Position numbers and translations under genes: made by a program
Shown here: one piece after another, positions 39,578-39,623 of the stretch
Layout of the letters: each line of letters begins with the position of its first letter
Numbering within the stretch: position 1 is the first letter of the stretch
Assembly: GCA_004562915.1 (NCBI GenBank)
Contig: SFQZ01000022.1
Span: 1-39,623 of the forward strand
Direction of reading: 5' to 3'
DNA from: a bacterium
Lineage (GTDB): Bacteria > Bacillota_A > Clostridia > Lachnospirales > Lachnospiraceae
DNA: 39,623 bases
Notes under the pieces: model-generated
What the model saw: only the letters and a program-made list of their open reading frames with translations
Databases searched by the model: none
Told to the model about the DNA's origin: nothing

Positions 39578-39623
39578 TTAACGTTTTTTCTGTGGCTTTT
39601 CTTTACATAATAACCGATACTTT

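Larger units (their letters stand above)
37471..39623. mobile_element. Recombination module of an integrative element (partial, runs off the window)
   Basis: The order XRE regulator (minus), GC-rich leader, excisionase-like gene and tyrosine integrase (plus) is the standard recombination end of clostridial integrative and conjugative elements. Base composition differs from the genes to the left. The 46 bases after the integrase stop (39578-39623) show no clear attachment repeat, and I found no matching direct repeat to the left, so neither end can be fixed. The AraC-MATE pair may or may not be cargo. Confidence 0.75.

Overview
The window looks like a chromosome segment of a spore-forming, anaerobic gut Firmicute of the Lachnospiraceae type (Blautia, Mediterraneibacter or Dorea relatives). 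The reasons are moderately low GC, strong AGGAGG ribosome sites, a Spo0A gene, small CotF-like coat proteins, a Na+-pumping biotin decarboxylase cluster, a PPi/ATP phosphofructokinase, the recA-recX-rny and scpA-scpB-D,D-carboxypeptidase blocks, and a Firmicute SOS box. The species is inferred, not proven. Most genes are on the minus strand.

Layout by region. 1-3747: the end of a DegV gene, an Rrf2 regulator with a flavodoxin/ferredoxin protein, two gene remnants (a TPR protein and the N-terminal domain of an McrB-like ATPase), a DUF2284 protein and an ArsC/Spx-like protein. 3803-8006: a MarR regulator and a heterodimeric ABC exporter under a palindromic operator. 8014-9720: a formate/nitrite channel gene behind a ZTP (pfl) riboswitch, then a BioY biotin transporter. 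9819-13150: an acetyltransferase, a GH2 beta-galactosidase and a solitary HicB-like protein. 13232-18535: a five-gene biotin-dependent, Na+-coupled carboxyltransferase/decarboxylase operon. It has both an acyl-CoA (12S type) and a 2-oxoacid (5S type) carboxyltransferase sharing one biotin carrier. 18662-20920: a phosphofructokinase with a terminator-like leader, and a zinc-ribbon/YARHG membrane protein. 21066-28097: dacF, scpB, scpA, a phosphoesterase, rny, recX and recA. 28297-31307: coat proteins, glgA and spo0A.

31387-34913 is the most unusual part. In Clostridia spoIVB normally lies directly upstream of spo0A. Here that place holds a CmpB-family membrane protein and two successive XRE-RhuM cassettes. 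The near one is decayed, and the far one is intact with a Fic/Doc domain. Each cassette is preceded by a short fragment encoding only the SpoIVB C-terminus. The two fragments differ almost only at synonymous sites. The decayed RhuM copy carries a 447-bp in-frame deletion that can be placed between two near-identical 9-bp repeats.

35005-37200 holds an AraC/GyrI-like regulator and a MATE transporter. 37471-39623 is the recombination module of an integrative element: an XRE regulator, a GC-rich leader that looks structured, an excisionase-like protein and a tyrosine integrase. It continues past the window edge.

Several genes fit one theme of anaerobic carbon flow. The formate channel is tied to folate status by the riboswitch, biotin uptake feeds the biotin carrier, and the decarboxylase operon can drive a Na+ gradient. 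Everything was read by eye; no homology search or folding program was run.
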